DNA from: Methanonatronarchaeales archaeon
GTDB lineage: Archaea > Halobacteriota > Methanonatronarchaeia > JAANXF01
Length of the DNA: 36,515 bases
Direction: 5' to 3'
Assembly (NCBI GenBank): GCA_018263395.1
Contig: JAANXF010000018.1
Coordinates: 75,296-111,810, forward strand
Positions within the stretch are counted from its first letter, which is position 1. Every line of letters begins with the position of its first letter. Under the pieces are notes generated by a model, which saw nothing but the letters and a program-made list of their open reading frames with translations, was not told where the DNA came from and did not search any database. Positions 25,039 to 32,767 of the stretch are shown here, piece by piece. The position numbers and the translations under genes were made by a program.

Positions 25039-26201
25039 GCAGAGGGGGCAGGTTGCAGTGCCCCCACGGCCCTGTGCAGCAGGGACGGCGTGACGAGGAC
25101 CGATACCACCACGAGGGCCAGAACGGCAGAGAATAACCTTTCGTCTATGATGCCTGCACCGAGGGCCGTGCCGACGATCGCCAGCTCGACGCCCGTCCGT
25201 GGCACCATGCCGACCCCCACGACCAGGGACTCGCCGTGATCGCCACCGGCAAGGCGGTTTCCGAGGTATCCACCTAGTAGCTTCCCCGCGATGCCCACGG
25301 CCACCACGGTCAGAATCAGCGGGTCCATCCCCGAGACGGAGGCGAAGTCCAGGCGCGCCCCCACGTAAACGAAGAACAGGGGTATGAAGACACCGTAGGC
25401 TATACCCGTAATGCCCTCACGAACCTCCAGCTCCTCCAGGCGTTCCTCGCTCCCGACGATGAGGCCGGCCGCGAACGCGCCGACCATCGCATCGAGTCCC
25501 ACGACCTCTGCGAGGTACGAGAAGACGAACAGGACCCCCATTATGCCGAGAAAATCCGCCCCCCTCTGCACGGAGCCGAACAGCATTCGCGACATGCCTC
25601 CGACGACCCTGTAGAAGAGGAGAGCCGCCGCGAAGAACAGGAGTGCCCCGGCCACCGAGCCTGCGATCCCGCCTCCAGTCGAAGAACCGCCTTCAGCGAC
25701 CACGAGGAGGACGGAGAACCCGAGTAGGCCGAGGACGTCGTCGACCACTGCGGCGCCTATCAGTCTCGCTCCGTAGGGCGTGCCCAGTCGACCGATATCT
25801 ATCAGGACCCTCGCGGTAACCGCTATCGCCGTAATCGAGAGCGCGAGGGCGAGGAACAGGCTCTGCAGGAGCGGGTACCCGAAGTAGAGCCCCGTGGCGA
25901 GGCCGCAGGTGAAGGGAATCGCCATACCCAGGAGTGCTATCAAGAGGGCCGGGCCAACGGCGTTCACCAGCGGCCCCAGCTCTACCTCCTCGTAGCCGGC
26001 GTCGAAGAGGAGGAGAACCGCGCCCATCGCAGCGAGGGCGGAGAACTCTCCGCCCACGTCGAGGAGACCCAGAAGATGAGGTCCGAGTATCACGCCGGCG
26101 AGTATCTCCCCAAGCAGCCCGGGTTCACCGAGCCTCTCCGCCGCCTCTCCGAGAAACAAGGCGGATATAAGGGCCGCACCCACCGTCAGGAATATCTCCA
26201 A
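25035..26201 (-). CDS. Cation/H+ antiporter, CPA2 (KefB/NapA) family
   Basis: The 388-residue protein has about 12 predicted membrane helices and the CPA2 pattern. Helix 1 is followed by GEPGLLGEILAGVILGPHLL, the DAGYEEVE region matches the DAG of helix 4, and VVDDVLGLLGF carries the paired acidic residues that bind Na+ in NapA-type electrogenic exchangers. There is no C-terminal TrkA-N domain. It would exchange Na+ or K+ for protons at the cell membrane, sensible for a salt-exposed organism. A TTTTTAGATA box lies about 36-45 bases before the ATG. The stop overlaps that of the Hps-RraA gene. Confidence 0.93.
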   Translation of the reverse strand: MEIFLTVGAALISALFLGEAAERLGEPGLLGEILAGVILGPHLLGLLDVGGEFSALAAMGAVLLLFDAGYEEVELGPLVNAVGPALLIALLGMAIPFTCGLATGLYFGYPLLQSLFLALALSITAIAVTARVLIDIGRLGTPYGARLIGAAVVDDVLGLLGFSVLLVVAEGGSSTGGGIAGSVAGALLFFAAALLFYRVVGGMSRMLFGSVQRGADFLGIMGVLFVFSYLAEVVGLDAMVGAFAAGLIVGSEERLEELEVREGITGIAYGVFIPLFFVYVGARLDFASVSGMDPLILTVVAVGIAGKLLGGYLGNRLAGGDHGESLVVGVGMVPRTGVELAIVGTALGAGIIDERLFSAVLALVVVSVLVTPSLLHRAVGALQPAPSA

Positions 26202-26236
26202 ACAGGTCCTCCTGCCACTGTCCTGATATGGGTACC

Positions 26237-26246
26237 GTATCTAAAA
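26237..26246 (-). promoter_or_regulatory. TATA box of the antiporter gene
   Basis: On the minus strand TTTTTAGATA lies 36-45 bases before the ATG at 26201, predicting a leader of about 15 bases. The 214-bp space to the divergent DUF3054 gene is otherwise without visible genes. Confidence 0.5.
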
Positions 26247-26415
26247 AGGATGGGGCGGGGTGCCCGCGTAGCAGGAGCTACACGGCCTTCGCCGGCAGCG
26301 GGAGACGTCCTTCCACTCCACCCCGCGCCTCTCTCGGTGGGCGTGGCGCCGAAGGCATATTCCGACGGAACAGGAAGAGGATATTACCCGTTTCGGACAG
26401 ATTAGGTGGGAGCTG

Positions 26416-26835
26416 ATGAGGGTCTTGGGAGTTATCGGGACGCGGCCGGACGTGTCGGTCGAGAGCGCGAAGGTAGCGGCCGGTGACGTGGCGGTGCTCG
26501 CGCTTTTCGTCGTGGTGGGGGAGTCCTTCCACAGCATAAGCCCCCTGAGCTTCCCCTGGCTGGCGCTGGACACCTTTTTGCCCTTCTTCATCGCGTGGGT
26601 CCTGCTGGCACCCGTGTCCGGCGCCTACGGCAGGGACGCCCGCTCGTCCGCCAGGGGGGCCGTGGTCCACGGAACCGTGGCCTGGTCCCTCGTCAGCCTG
26701 CTCGGTCAGGCGATAAGGGCGTCGCCGTACTTCCACGGCGGCACCGGGGTCGAGTTCTTCGTCGTCACCCTGGTCACGGGAATGCTCTTCCTCCTGCCGT
26801 GGAGGATAGCGGCCTCCAGGTGGCTCAAAAGCTGA
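26416..26835 (+). CDS. DUF3054-family membrane protein
   Basis: The 139-residue protein has four membrane segments (about residues 23-40, 51-67, 82-100 and 113-130). It shows the DUF3054 pattern [16 protein letters not shown], then [39 protein letters not shown] and a final LPWRIAASR. The function is unknown, and members are common in haloarchaea and actinobacteria. A GATATTACC box lies about 30 bases upstream, with AGGTGG just before the ATG. It overlaps the convergent triosephosphate isomerase gene by 11 bp. Confidence 0.85.
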   Translation: MRVLGVIGTRPDVSVESAKVAAGDVAVLALFVVVGESFHSISPLSFPWLALDTFLPFFIAWVLLAPVSGAYGRDARSSARGAVVHGTVAWSLVSLLGQAIRASPYFHGGTGVEFFVVTLVTGMLFLLPWRIAASRWLKS

Positions 26836-27466
26836 CCAGGTCCCGAAGCGCCTCTCCCGGTTCGTCGGCCTTCACGACGCCGCTGGCGAGAAGGACGCCC
26901 TCCGCGCCGAGAGACAGGGCCGCCTCCACGTCCTCTCCCGTGGAGATTCCGGCGCCGCAGAGAACCGGTACGTCCGAGACAGCCACGGCCCCCTCGACTA
27001 TCTCGGGTTCGGCCCTGGAGACCGGTATCCCCGTCCCGATTAGCTCAGGCGGCTCGATCGCGACGTAGTCGGGCTCTAGCTCCGACGCGGCGGCCGACGT
27101 GGAAGCGTCGTTACTGCACACGATGGTCTCGAGTCCGACCTCCCGAGCCCACTCCACCGCTCCGCCGGCGTCGGCGAGGGTGAGGCGCCTCTCGCTGTGG
27201 TTTATCAGGGTACCGACCGCCCCGGCCCCCCTGACGGCCTCGGGCAGCGCGTGTCCGGTGTTGCTGCCGGGCTCGACGGCGTCCACGTGCTGGGCCCAGA
27301 CCTCGGCATCCGTCTCCCGCGATACGCGGTACAGGTCGGCGGCCTGAGGCGCCACGGCGATACGTTCTCCGGTCTCCTCCGACGCCTCGGCGCAGAGCTC
27401 CGCGATTCTCACCGCCCCCCCGCCGGTCCCCTCCGCGTAGGTCTTCAGGTTGACGAGGATCAACAT
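26825..27466 (-). CDS. tpiA: Triosephosphate isomerase, archaeal type
   Basis: TpiA interconverts dihydroxyacetone phosphate and glyceraldehyde 3-phosphate. The 213-residue length matches compact archaeal enzymes rather than the 250-residue bacterial ones. Visible active-site parts are LVNLKTY (Asn and Lys), TLINHSERR (electrophilic His), [13 protein letters not shown] (catalytic Glu and loop 6) and the phosphate loop around [10 protein letters not shown] and [10 protein letters not shown] take the ATG at 27466, and a GTG one codon earlier is also in frame. With the type V FBPase at 30757 it supports gluconeogenesis. Confidence 0.96.
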   Translation of the reverse strand: MLILVNLKTYAEGTGGGAVRIAELCAEASEETGERIAVAPQAADLYRVSRETDAEVWAQHVDAVEPGSNTGHALPEAVRGAGAVGTLINHSERRLTLADAGGAVEWAREVGLETIVCSNDASTSAAASELEPDYVAIEPPELIGTGIPVSRAEPEIVEGAVAVSDVPVLCGAGISTGEDVEAALSLGAEGVLLASGVVKADEPGEALRDLVSF

Positions 27467-27572
27467 CACCCTTAGCTCTCACGGTGGGGTCAAAACGGTT
27501 TAGGCCCCTCGCGAACGGGGACTGCGTAGAGAGGATGGGAAACTGGAGCCCGCCCGAGGGGACCCCTGTCGT

Positions 27573-27591
27573 AAAAAAAGTGTTTTTTTTT
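27573..27591 (-). terminator. Poly-T termination region after the small Cys4 gene
   Basis: Just after the Cys4 gene stop (27597), the minus strand reads A9 then CAC then T7 (T7 at 27573-27579). The plus strand has T9 at 27583-27591. Archaeal RNA polymerase terminates at such T-runs, and in this GC-rich sequence it stands out strongly. Confidence 0.6.
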
Positions 27592-27596
27592 GCACT

Positions 27597-27752
27597 CTAC
27601 CTGTTTATCACGTCCTCCTCGGTGAGCTCGTTTCCACAGCAGACTATTTTCTCTATGCCGGCTCCTCCATCGAGTATCTCTATCCTGGCCCCGCAGCACG
27701 CTCCGTACTGTTCCGGGTCCTCGTACACTATATCTCCTTTCTGGAAAACCAT
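27597..27752 (-). CDS. 51-residue cysteine-rich protein, desulforedoxin-like
   Basis: This short protein starts MVFQKGDIVYEDPEQYGACC and contains KIVCCGNELTEED near the end. Two CC pairs about 28 residues apart, with VY before the first and CCG in the second, resemble desulforedoxin or the N-terminal domain of desulfoferrodoxin, where four cysteines bind iron. Here the first pair is CC rather than CxxC, so the fold and metal are uncertain. The start is supported by GGAGGT seven bases before the ATG, and a poly-T terminator follows the stop. It is divergent from the HxlR regulator, sharing its promoter region, so a redox-sensing link is plausible. Confidence 0.65.
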   Translation of the reverse strand: MVFQKGDIVYEDPEQYGACCGARIEILDGGAGIEKIVCCGNELTEEDVINR

Positions 27753-27776
27753 TTCCTGGACCTCCTTACCTTTAGT

Positions 27777-27812
27777 AGGCTAGTAACAAAGGGAAACTAC
27801 TTAAGGGTTCCC
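27777..27812 (+). promoter_or_regulatory. Promoter/operator between the Cys4 gene and hxlR
   Basis: AAACTACTTAAGG is centred about 30 bases before the HxlR ATG (27831), a fit for its TATA element. It is bracketed by the inverted arms GGGAA (27791-27795) and TTCCC (27808-27812). A repeated TAGTA lies at 27775-27785 on the side of the small gene. The arms could be an HxlR binding site controlling both genes, which is inference. Confidence 0.4.
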
Positions 27813-27830
27813 TGAGAGGGCGGTAATCGG

Positions 27831-28145
27831 ATGGCTTCAGGGAAAGAGGCTGACTGCCCACTCACCTCCGCCGCCGATATCCTCGGAAGGAAGTGGAGCT
27901 TCGTTATAGTCGGACACCTGACGGGCGGGGATAAAAGGTTCTCCGAACTCGAGGCCGAGATTCCCGGCATCTCTTCGAAGGTACTGTCCTCGAACCTCAA
28001 GTCCCTGCAGGGGGAGGGAATCGTGGAGCGCAGCGTCGAGACCAACTCCCCCATAGAGGTCAGGTACAGCCTGACGGAGAAGGGACGCGACCTCGAACCC
28101 CTCATCGGAGAGGTGGAGAGGTGGGCGAGCGAGTGGGACGTTTAG
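27831..28145 (+). CDS. HxlR-family winged-helix regulator
   Basis: The 104-residue protein has the full HxlR fold: ADCPLTSAADILGRKWSFVI, RFSELEAEIPGISSKVLSSN as the recognition region, LKSLQGEGIVERSVE and a wing YSLTEKGRDLEPL. Cys9 is at the position of the redox or electrophile-sensing cysteine of HxlR/HypR-type proteins. The founding member activates the Hps/Phi genes of Bacillus in response to formaldehyde. Here the next gene downstream, convergent, is Fae-Hps, and a small Cys-rich gene is divergent. Control of one or both is a reasonable inference. The TATA spacing suggests a leaderless mRNA. Confidence 0.92.
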   Translation: MASGKEADCPLTSAADILGRKWSFVIVGHLTGGDKRFSELEAEIPGISSKVLSSNLKSLQGEGIVERSVETNSPIEVRYSLTEKGRDLEPLIGEVERWASEWDV

Positions 28146-28210
28146 AGCGGCCCCTGTACCTGTGACCCCCGTGACCCTCAGTTGACCAGGCGTCGGAGGA
28201 GCCGCGCCGA

Positions 28211-28228
28211 GGAGAGGGCTACCTCTCC
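28211..28228. terminator. Inverted repeat between convergent hxlR and fae-hps
   Basis: GGAGAGG and CCTCTCC form a 7-bp perfect stem with a 4-base loop in the 99-bp space between the two convergent stops. There is no T-run, so a terminator or RNA 3'-end role is only suggested. Confidence 0.35.
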
Positions 28229-28244
28229 CGGAGGAGGCAACGGC

Positions 28245-29459
28245 TCAGAAGTCGGTCTTCCAGCGGAACTGGTCTATGTCGCCGAACTTCTCGTCCATCC
28301 CGCTCCAGGCCGTATCCATCTTCTCCAGGAAGTTCCTGGCCTTGGCCTCCGGGTCCTTGGAGTTGGCGATGGCGCGCCCGACCACCAGGATGTCGGCTCC
28401 CGCCCTCAGGGCGTCGTCGACGGTCTCCTCCGTGATGCCGCCCGCTACCGCGACCAGGGCCCCCCCGGTGACCTCCTTTATCTCCGCGATGTCGCCCCAG
28501 GCGGAGTGTTCTCCTCCTGCGTACTCCTGATCGATGCCACGGTGGAGCTCGACGACGTGGGGCCTCTCGTCCAGCTCCTCCAGCAGCGCGACGGGGTCCT
28601 CCACGTTCAGCATGTCTATTATGCAGTATATGCCGGTCTTGTCGGCCTCCCGTATCGCCTTCTCCACGGTGTTGCTGTCTGCCAGACCGGAGACGACTAT
28701 GCCGTCCGCACCAGCGTCGCTGGCCATCCTCGCCTCGAGGTGCCCGGTATCCAGGGTCTTCAGGTCGGCGATTATGAATGCATCCTCGTCGTGCTCCCTG
28801 AGCTCCTCGATTACGTTTATGCCGTACTTCTTCGTTAGCGGCGTTCCCGCTTCGAAGATCAGGTGGTCGCTCTCCGGCATGGCCTCGAGTATCCCTATCT
28901 GCTGCTTTATGGAGGGCCTGTCCATGGCCACCTGCAGGTACGGCGGGCTCCTGAGCTTCACGGTGCGGGTACCCATAAGCGGGTGTCCCCCCCTGTCCTT
29001 CTCCTCCATCAGCGTCTCGTAGTCCGGGAAGTCCTCCACGGCGCGCTGGATGGCCAAGCGGGTGGCTCCGTAGTTGAACCTGTTTATTTTCTGGTAGTCC
29101 TCGGCCTCGGGGTGGATGAATACACTGACTATGAGGACCAGCTCCTCCAGCCGGTCCTTCGGAAGTGCACCCTCCTCCACGGAGTCGGCCACGGCGCGTG
29201 CCACAGCCTCCTGCGCCGGTCCAAAAATCTTTCCCGCCTCCTCCATGTCACTGACCGTGACCTTCGGCACGAGAAGCGTGGCGGGCTTCGTGGGCAGGTT
29301 CGGCCTTATGACGCTCAACAGCGGGGTGTGTCCCCTCGAAAGCTCGGTGAGTCCGTTCAGAAAGGCCTCCCCGACGGGGCCCTCCTTGTCACCTACCACG
29401 AGATCTATGTGAGCCACCTCGGGCTCCTCACCCACGAGTGCCTCTCCAACCTTGAACAT
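28245..29459 (-). CDS. fae-hps: Bifunctional formaldehyde-activating enzyme / hexulose-6-phosphate synthase
   Basis: The 404-residue protein fuses Fae (residues 1-160: [20 protein letters not shown] with the catalytic His, [31 protein letters not shown]) to an Hps barrel (about 175-395: [50 protein letters not shown]). In archaea Hps cleaves hexulose 6-phosphate to ribulose 5-phosphate and formaldehyde, and Fae captures the formaldehyde on tetrahydromethanopterin. This gives pentoses without an oxidative pentose pathway. Its presence implies a methanopterin-type C1 carrier. A CGTTATAGC box lies about 33 bases before the ATG, which directly precedes [10 protein letters not shown]. It is not coupled to the second Hps gene at 23785. 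Confidence 0.95.
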   Translation of the reverse strand: MFKVGEALVGEEPEVAHIDLVVGDKEGPVGEAFLNGLTELSRGHTPLLSVIRPNLPTKPATLLVPKVTVSDMEEAGKIFGPAQEAVARAVADSVEEGALPKDRLEELVLIVSVFIHPEAEDYQKINRFNYGATRLAIQRAVEDFPDYETLMEEKDRGGHPLMGTRTVKLRSPPYLQVAMDRPSIKQQIGILEAMPESDHLIFEAGTPLTKKYGINVIEELREHDEDAFIIADLKTLDTGHLEARMASDAGADGIVVSGLADSNTVEKAIREADKTGIYCIIDMLNVEDPVALLEELDERPHVVELHRGIDQEYAGGEHSAWGDIAEIKEVTGGALVAVAGGITEETVDDALRAGADILVVGRAIANSKDPEAKARNFLEKMDTAWSGMDEKFGDIDQFRWKTDF

Positions 29460-29516
29460 GATGGTGGTACTAATAAAGAGGGGGCGCTATAACGTTTTCC
29501 TCGGAACCCCGGGGGG

Positions 29517-29771
29517 TCAGGCCGCCTCCACCGAGACCGTCTCCACGTAGTCCCCGTGAATTATCATCTCCTCGCAGAGCCAGTGCCACTCCTCCTCTTC
29601 CCGCTCAGTGGGTCGGCCGAACAGGCTCAGCTCCTCGACGTCCCGGAGCAGAAGGGAGAGGGTCTCGGAGTCGATGGACTTGCACACCCCCCGGTAAACC
29701 GAGTCCGGCGTCTGTATCCTGACCCGCTCCCCGGTCATCTCCGAGAGCTGTTCGAAAAAATCGTTATCCAT
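29517..29771 (-). CDS. Divergent Sm-like (LSm) protein
   Basis: The 84-residue protein starts MDNDFFEQLSEMTGERVRIQ and continues TPDSVYRGVCKSIDSETLSLLLRD, which follows the Sm1 pattern of an N-terminal helix and three strands (GxxVRIxTxDxxxYxGxxxxxDxxTLxLxL). The C-terminal half has an acidic EREEEEW insert and ends in YVETVSVEAA, a possible last strand. Sm-like proteins bind RNA as rings, but the classical Sm2 motif is not clear, so RNA binding is unproven. I prefer the ATG at 29771 because the TATA element at 29805-29811 is 34 or more bases upstream. An ATG at 29804 would lie on the box itself. Confidence 0.6.
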   Translation of the reverse strand: MDNDFFEQLSEMTGERVRIQTPDSVYRGVCKSIDSETLSLLLRDVEELSLFGRPTEREEEEWHWLCEEMIIHGDYVETVSVEAA

Positions 29772-29804
29772 ATCGTTCTCCCGAGCAATTTGGAGGGGCA
29801 CCAT

Positions 29805-29811
29805 GTTTAAC
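29805..29811. promoter_or_regulatory. Bidirectional TATA element
   Basis: GTTTAAC is centred about 26 bases before the GTG of the dUTPase/dCTP deaminase gene (29834) and about 37 bases before the Sm-like gene start on the other strand. One near-symmetric box could serve both directions. Confidence 0.5.
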
Positions 29812-29833
29812 TCTTTGCCTCCGGACCAGCGGG

Positions 29834-30322
29834 GTGGACCCGGTGGTCCCTAGGGGTGAAACAGTGGCAGGATGGCTGAGGGGGCTGGTGGACCGCGACG
29901 TACAGACCTGCGGCCACGGCGTGGACCTGACGGTCGGCGGCGTGGAGGAACTGGACGGGCCCGGAAGGCTGGACTTCGACAACTCCACGAGGAATATCCC
30001 GGAAGGGAGCGGCGTGGAGTTCGGCGACGAGGTGTTTCTGGAGCCCGGCTGCTACCGCGTCACGTACAACGAGGTCGTGAGGGTGCCGGGGGACCACGTC
30101 GGCGTGATTCTCCCAAGGTCGTCCCTTCTCAGGAGCGGCGCGGTGCTTTACGGCGCGCTGTGGGACGCCGGGTACGAGGGCAGAGGGCAGGGCCTTCTCG
30201 ACGTCAGGAACCAGCACGGATTGACGCTCTGCAGGGACGCGAGGATAGGACAGCTATTCTTCGTCGCCGCAGAGGCCGCCGGAGGGGGATACACAGGCAG
30301 GTACCAGGGGGAGAACCTGTAA
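29834..30322 (+). CDS. dUTPase / dCTP deaminase family protein
   Basis: The 162-residue protein has the dCTP deaminase/dUTPase beta fold: CGHGVDLTVGGVEEL, the motif PRSSLLRSGAVLYGALWDAG, YEGRGQGLLDVRNQHGL and RIGQLFFVAAE. The Ser in PRSSLLRSG and the GYEGRGQG loop bind the nucleotide phosphates in this superfamily. It removes dUTP or converts dCTP to dUMP, keeping uracil out of DNA. I cannot tell dUTPase from deaminase by sequence alone, and its shortness (usual Dcd is 170-200) favours dUTPase. The GTG start fits a leaderless transcript. Confidence 0.85.
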   Translation: MDPVVPRGETVAGWLRGLVDRDVQTCGHGVDLTVGGVEELDGPGRLDFDNSTRNIPEGSGVEFGDEVFLEPGCYRVTYNEVVRVPGDHVGVILPRSSLLRSGAVLYGALWDAGYEGRGQGLLDVRNQHGLTLCRDARIGQLFFVAAEAAGGGYTGRYQGENL

Positions 30323-30377
30323 GGCCGTCACCCGTCCTCGCTCAGGCGTCCACCGTCGGAGGGACCCGCTGTAACGC

Positions 30378-30776
30378 TCACTCCCTCGGAGCTGCCTGAG
30401 CCACGACCTTTCCGTCCGCGCTAAAGGTGGAGACCTCCGCCTCGACGAGAACCAGGTCTCCCGAGGAGTGGACCTCGTCCGCACGTGCCCTCCGCATCTC
30501 CACCCCGTCTGCCTCCAGTGCACCTATCCCGGAGCCGGGGAGAAGAATCGCCGAACCCCTTACCGAGGCTCTCCCCATGACCTTCGCGCGCGGGCCGAGC
30601 ACCAGGTCGCCCCCGATCCGCAGGTCGCCCGTCACCAGGGCCCCGTGTCCGAGGGAAAGGTTTCCCCCGGCATCGACGCCCCCGCACACGGTCGCGGACA
30701 TCCCTACCACAAGGTTCTCCCGCGTCCTGACCCCCCTATCGATGGTCCTCCCCGACCTAATTACGGAGCTTTTCAC
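30378..30776 (-). CDS. Bactofilin-like polymer-forming protein
   Basis: The 132-residue protein consists of short Gly-rich beta-helix repeats: NLVVGMSATVCGGVDAGGNL, SLGHGALVTGDLRIGGDLVL, GPRAKVMGRASVRGSAILLP. This pattern is that of the bactofilin/DUF342 polymer-forming right-handed beta-helix, which may assemble into filaments or bind membranes. The C-terminal 40 residues form an irregular acidic tail. The start is GTG, overlapping the FBPase stop by 20 bases, so it is made with that enzyme. The function in archaea is unknown, and a hexapeptide acyltransferase is less likely as no catalytic His is seen. Confidence 0.7.
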   Translation of the reverse strand: MKSSVIRSGRTIDRGVRTRENLVVGMSATVCGGVDAGGNLSLGHGALVTGDLRIGGDLVLGPRAKVMGRASVRGSAILLPGSGIGALEADGVEMRRARADEVHSSGDLVLVEAEVSTFSADGKVVAQAAPRE

Positions 30777-31848
30777 CCTCGAACCTCTTCTCCAGCCTCT
30801 CGAGCACCGCCGGGAGTGTCGTGTACTCGAGATCCTCGGCGCCGACGAGGTTCGGCTGAAAGGGGCCGTGTCGCCGCATGTACTCCGCAGCCTCCATGGC
30901 CCTCTCCCTGGTGTAGTCGAAGGCGGGGTCGTCGAACAGGTCGTGGGACCCGACCAGCTTCCCGTCCTTCAGCTGGAAGCCGAGGCCGACCACCCGGGGC
31001 GGTCCGTCGAACCTCGAGGGTGTGGACTGCTCCTGCGACACGGGCATGAGGGGTCCATGGTGGCTCCCCCGCATCCACCCGGAGACGAGGTGGGGGAAAG
31101 AGAAGGCCTCCGTGGCCTCGCCGACGGCGGGGAACCCGGACTGGTTCCTGACCACCGCGACGGGGTCGTCCTTGCCGACGTACTCGCCGGCGACCAGATT
31201 CAGCTTGTCCGTCGAGACCGCTGCAGCGGGTGAGCCGTCGGGCTTCCTTATCGATTTGACGTGGTACTTAGAAGTGACGCCAATGAGGGCGAGCAGGTCG
31301 TACAGCTCCTCCGGAGCCTCGATCTCCGCTACGTCGCCCTCCTTCACGTCCTGGACCTCAAACACGAAGCCGTCGTGCAGTGAGGGGTCCAGGACCAGGC
31401 CGGAGGTGTTGAACGGGTCGGCGAACATCCGGTAGAGCGGCAGGTTGAAGGCGGCGGGCTCCGTCTTGTCGCAGAGGAAGACCGTCACGGGCTCGGCGGG
31501 GCGCTCCTCGAACTCCATCTCGGCGCTTCCGGGGCCGAGGCCCTTCACGTTGCCGCTGAAGGCGTCGCTGAGCAGGTCCTGGCCCGCCCCGTAGAGACCG
31601 AGGTCTCCGGCCACGTCCGCCGCGCTCGTGAACGCGTCCCACGCGAGGCCGTGGACCTCCTCGGCGTCGGGTCCGAGGTCGTGGGTCATGACAAGGTCCA
31701 CGTCGTCGCCGCAGTGGGCGACCCTGTAATCGGTCAGAAAGTCGCTCTCCGCGAGGACGGAGTCCACCTCCCCGAGGAGGGACTCGTGGACCTTTACGTG
31801 GCCGGGGTAGCTGCCGACATCTGCCTTCAGAACGCTGACCGTGACCAT
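30757..31848 (-). CDS. fbp: Type V fructose-1,6-bisphosphate aldolase/phosphatase
   Basis: This archaeal bifunctional enzyme condenses dihydroxyacetone phosphate and glyceraldehyde 3-phosphate and dephosphorylates the product to fructose 6-phosphate, committing carbon to gluconeogenesis. The 363-residue protein shows the family's TVSVLKADVGSYPGHVKVH start, HCGDDVDLVMTHDLG, AWDAFTSAADVAGDLGLYGA, LCDKTEPAAFNLPLYRMFAD, SKYHVKSIRKPDG with the Tyr and Schiff-base Lys region, VVRNQSGFPAVGEATEAF and GSHHGPLMPVS. Length and metal-binding Asp clusters are intact. It is convergent with the dUTPase gene and coupled to the bactofilin-like gene. Together with TPI it supports sugar synthesis, feeding the Hps branch. 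Confidence 0.96.
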   Translation of the reverse strand: MVTVSVLKADVGSYPGHVKVHESLLGEVDSVLAESDFLTDYRVAHCGDDVDLVMTHDLGPDAEEVHGLAWDAFTSAADVAGDLGLYGAGQDLLSDAFSGNVKGLGPGSAEMEFEERPAEPVTVFLCDKTEPAAFNLPLYRMFADPFNTSGLVLDPSLHDGFVFEVQDVKEGDVAEIEAPEELYDLLALIGVTSKYHVKSIRKPDGSPAAAVSTDKLNLVAGEYVGKDDPVAVVRNQSGFPAVGEATEAFSFPHLVSGWMRGSHHGPLMPVSQEQSTPSRFDGPPRVVGLGFQLKDGKLVGSHDLFDDPAFDYTRERAMEAAEYMRRHGPFQPNLVGAEDLEYTTLPAVLERLEKRFEGEKLRN

Positions 31849-31887
31849 AACGCGTCTCCATCGACCCCGCGCCTCTAAGAGCTTTTC

Positions 31888-32718
31888 CTAAATCGCCCCG
31901 ACCAGGAAGCCCGCGAGTGCCACCGCCATCGCCGCCTTGATACGGCGCTGGGAGGTTCCCGCGGCCTCCACGGAGGGACTCCTCAGGAGTGATGATGCTG
32001 CACCTATCAGCAGGAGGTCCGCGGCGGCCGCGAAGGGGAGAAAACCGTGGCCCAGGACCCCGAGTAGGTACGGCAGGGGGCTCGCGGCGGCGGCGAGCAG
32101 GGAGACGGCAGCCGACGCCTCGGAGGCCCTCCCCGGGCCGTACCTCGTGGCGAGGGTGTCGGCGCGCCCCGCGTCGCCCCGCAGGTCCTCCACGTCCTTC
32201 GCCACCTCTCTGCCCAGCGTGGCCAGGAGCGCGAGGAGGAAGAGGGGGACGGACTCCACCGGGCCGCCCACTGCCGCCCCCCCGAACAGGAACGCTGAGC
32301 CGACGAGGTACGAGACCGCCGCGTTGCCCACGAGGGGTAGGCGCTTGAGCCTGAGGGAGTACAGGACGAGAATCGCGGCGTTGAAGACGGCTATCGCCAG
32401 GACGAGGGGGTTAATGAGGAGGCCCAGCACCGAGGAGCCCAGCAGTACTGCAGACGCGACGATCGCACCCTCCCTCGATAGACGGCCACCGGGTATGGGC
32501 CTGCCGGGCCTGTTCACCTCGTCGATTTCGGCGTCGAACAGGTCGTTCACGACGTTTCCGCCCGCCGTGACGAGGGCGGCAATCGCAGAGGCGGTGAGCA
32601 GGCTCGCTACGTCTGCAGTGGAGAAAGACGGGACGACTATGCCCCCGACGACGACCGCCACGAGGGTCATCGCGGCGTTCCCGGGCCGGGTTGCCTCAAA
32701 GGCGCCCCTCAGGCCCAC
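31888..32718 (-). CDS. UbiA-family prenyltransferase, probable digeranylgeranylglyceryl phosphate synthase
   Basis: The enzyme adds the second geranylgeranyl chain to geranylgeranylglyceryl phosphate in archaeal ether-lipid synthesis. The 276-residue protein has seven to nine membrane helices and the two Asp-rich motifs of UbiA enzymes: NVVNDLFDAEIDEVNRPGRP (NDxxDxxxD) early, and EVAKDVEDLRGDAGRADTL (DxxxD) later. The length and the NRPGRPIP segment fit archaeal DGGGP synthase. The start is GTG at 32718. A later ATG at codon 17 would still precede the first membrane helix. Confidence 0.9.
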   Translation of the reverse strand: MGLRGAFEATRPGNAAMTLVAVVVGGIVVPSFSTADVASLLTASAIAALVTAGGNVVNDLFDAEIDEVNRPGRPIPGGRLSREGAIVASAVLLGSSVLGLLINPLVLAIAVFNAAILVLYSLRLKRLPLVGNAAVSYLVGSAFLFGGAAVGGPVESVPLFLLALLATLGREVAKDVEDLRGDAGRADTLATRYGPGRASEASAAVSLLAAAASPLPYLLGVLGHGFLPFAAAADLLLIGAASSLLRSPSVEAAGTSQRRIKAAMAVALAGFLVGAI

Positions 32719-32767
32719 CCCGAGACCTCCGGAGGACCTCTAGGTTCGGACGCTCTTTTGACCCGGC

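Noticed and set aside
26225-26241. Near-symmetric GATATGGGTACCGTATC as an operator
   Set aside because: Only the central GGTACC is a true palindrome; the outer arms are out of register.
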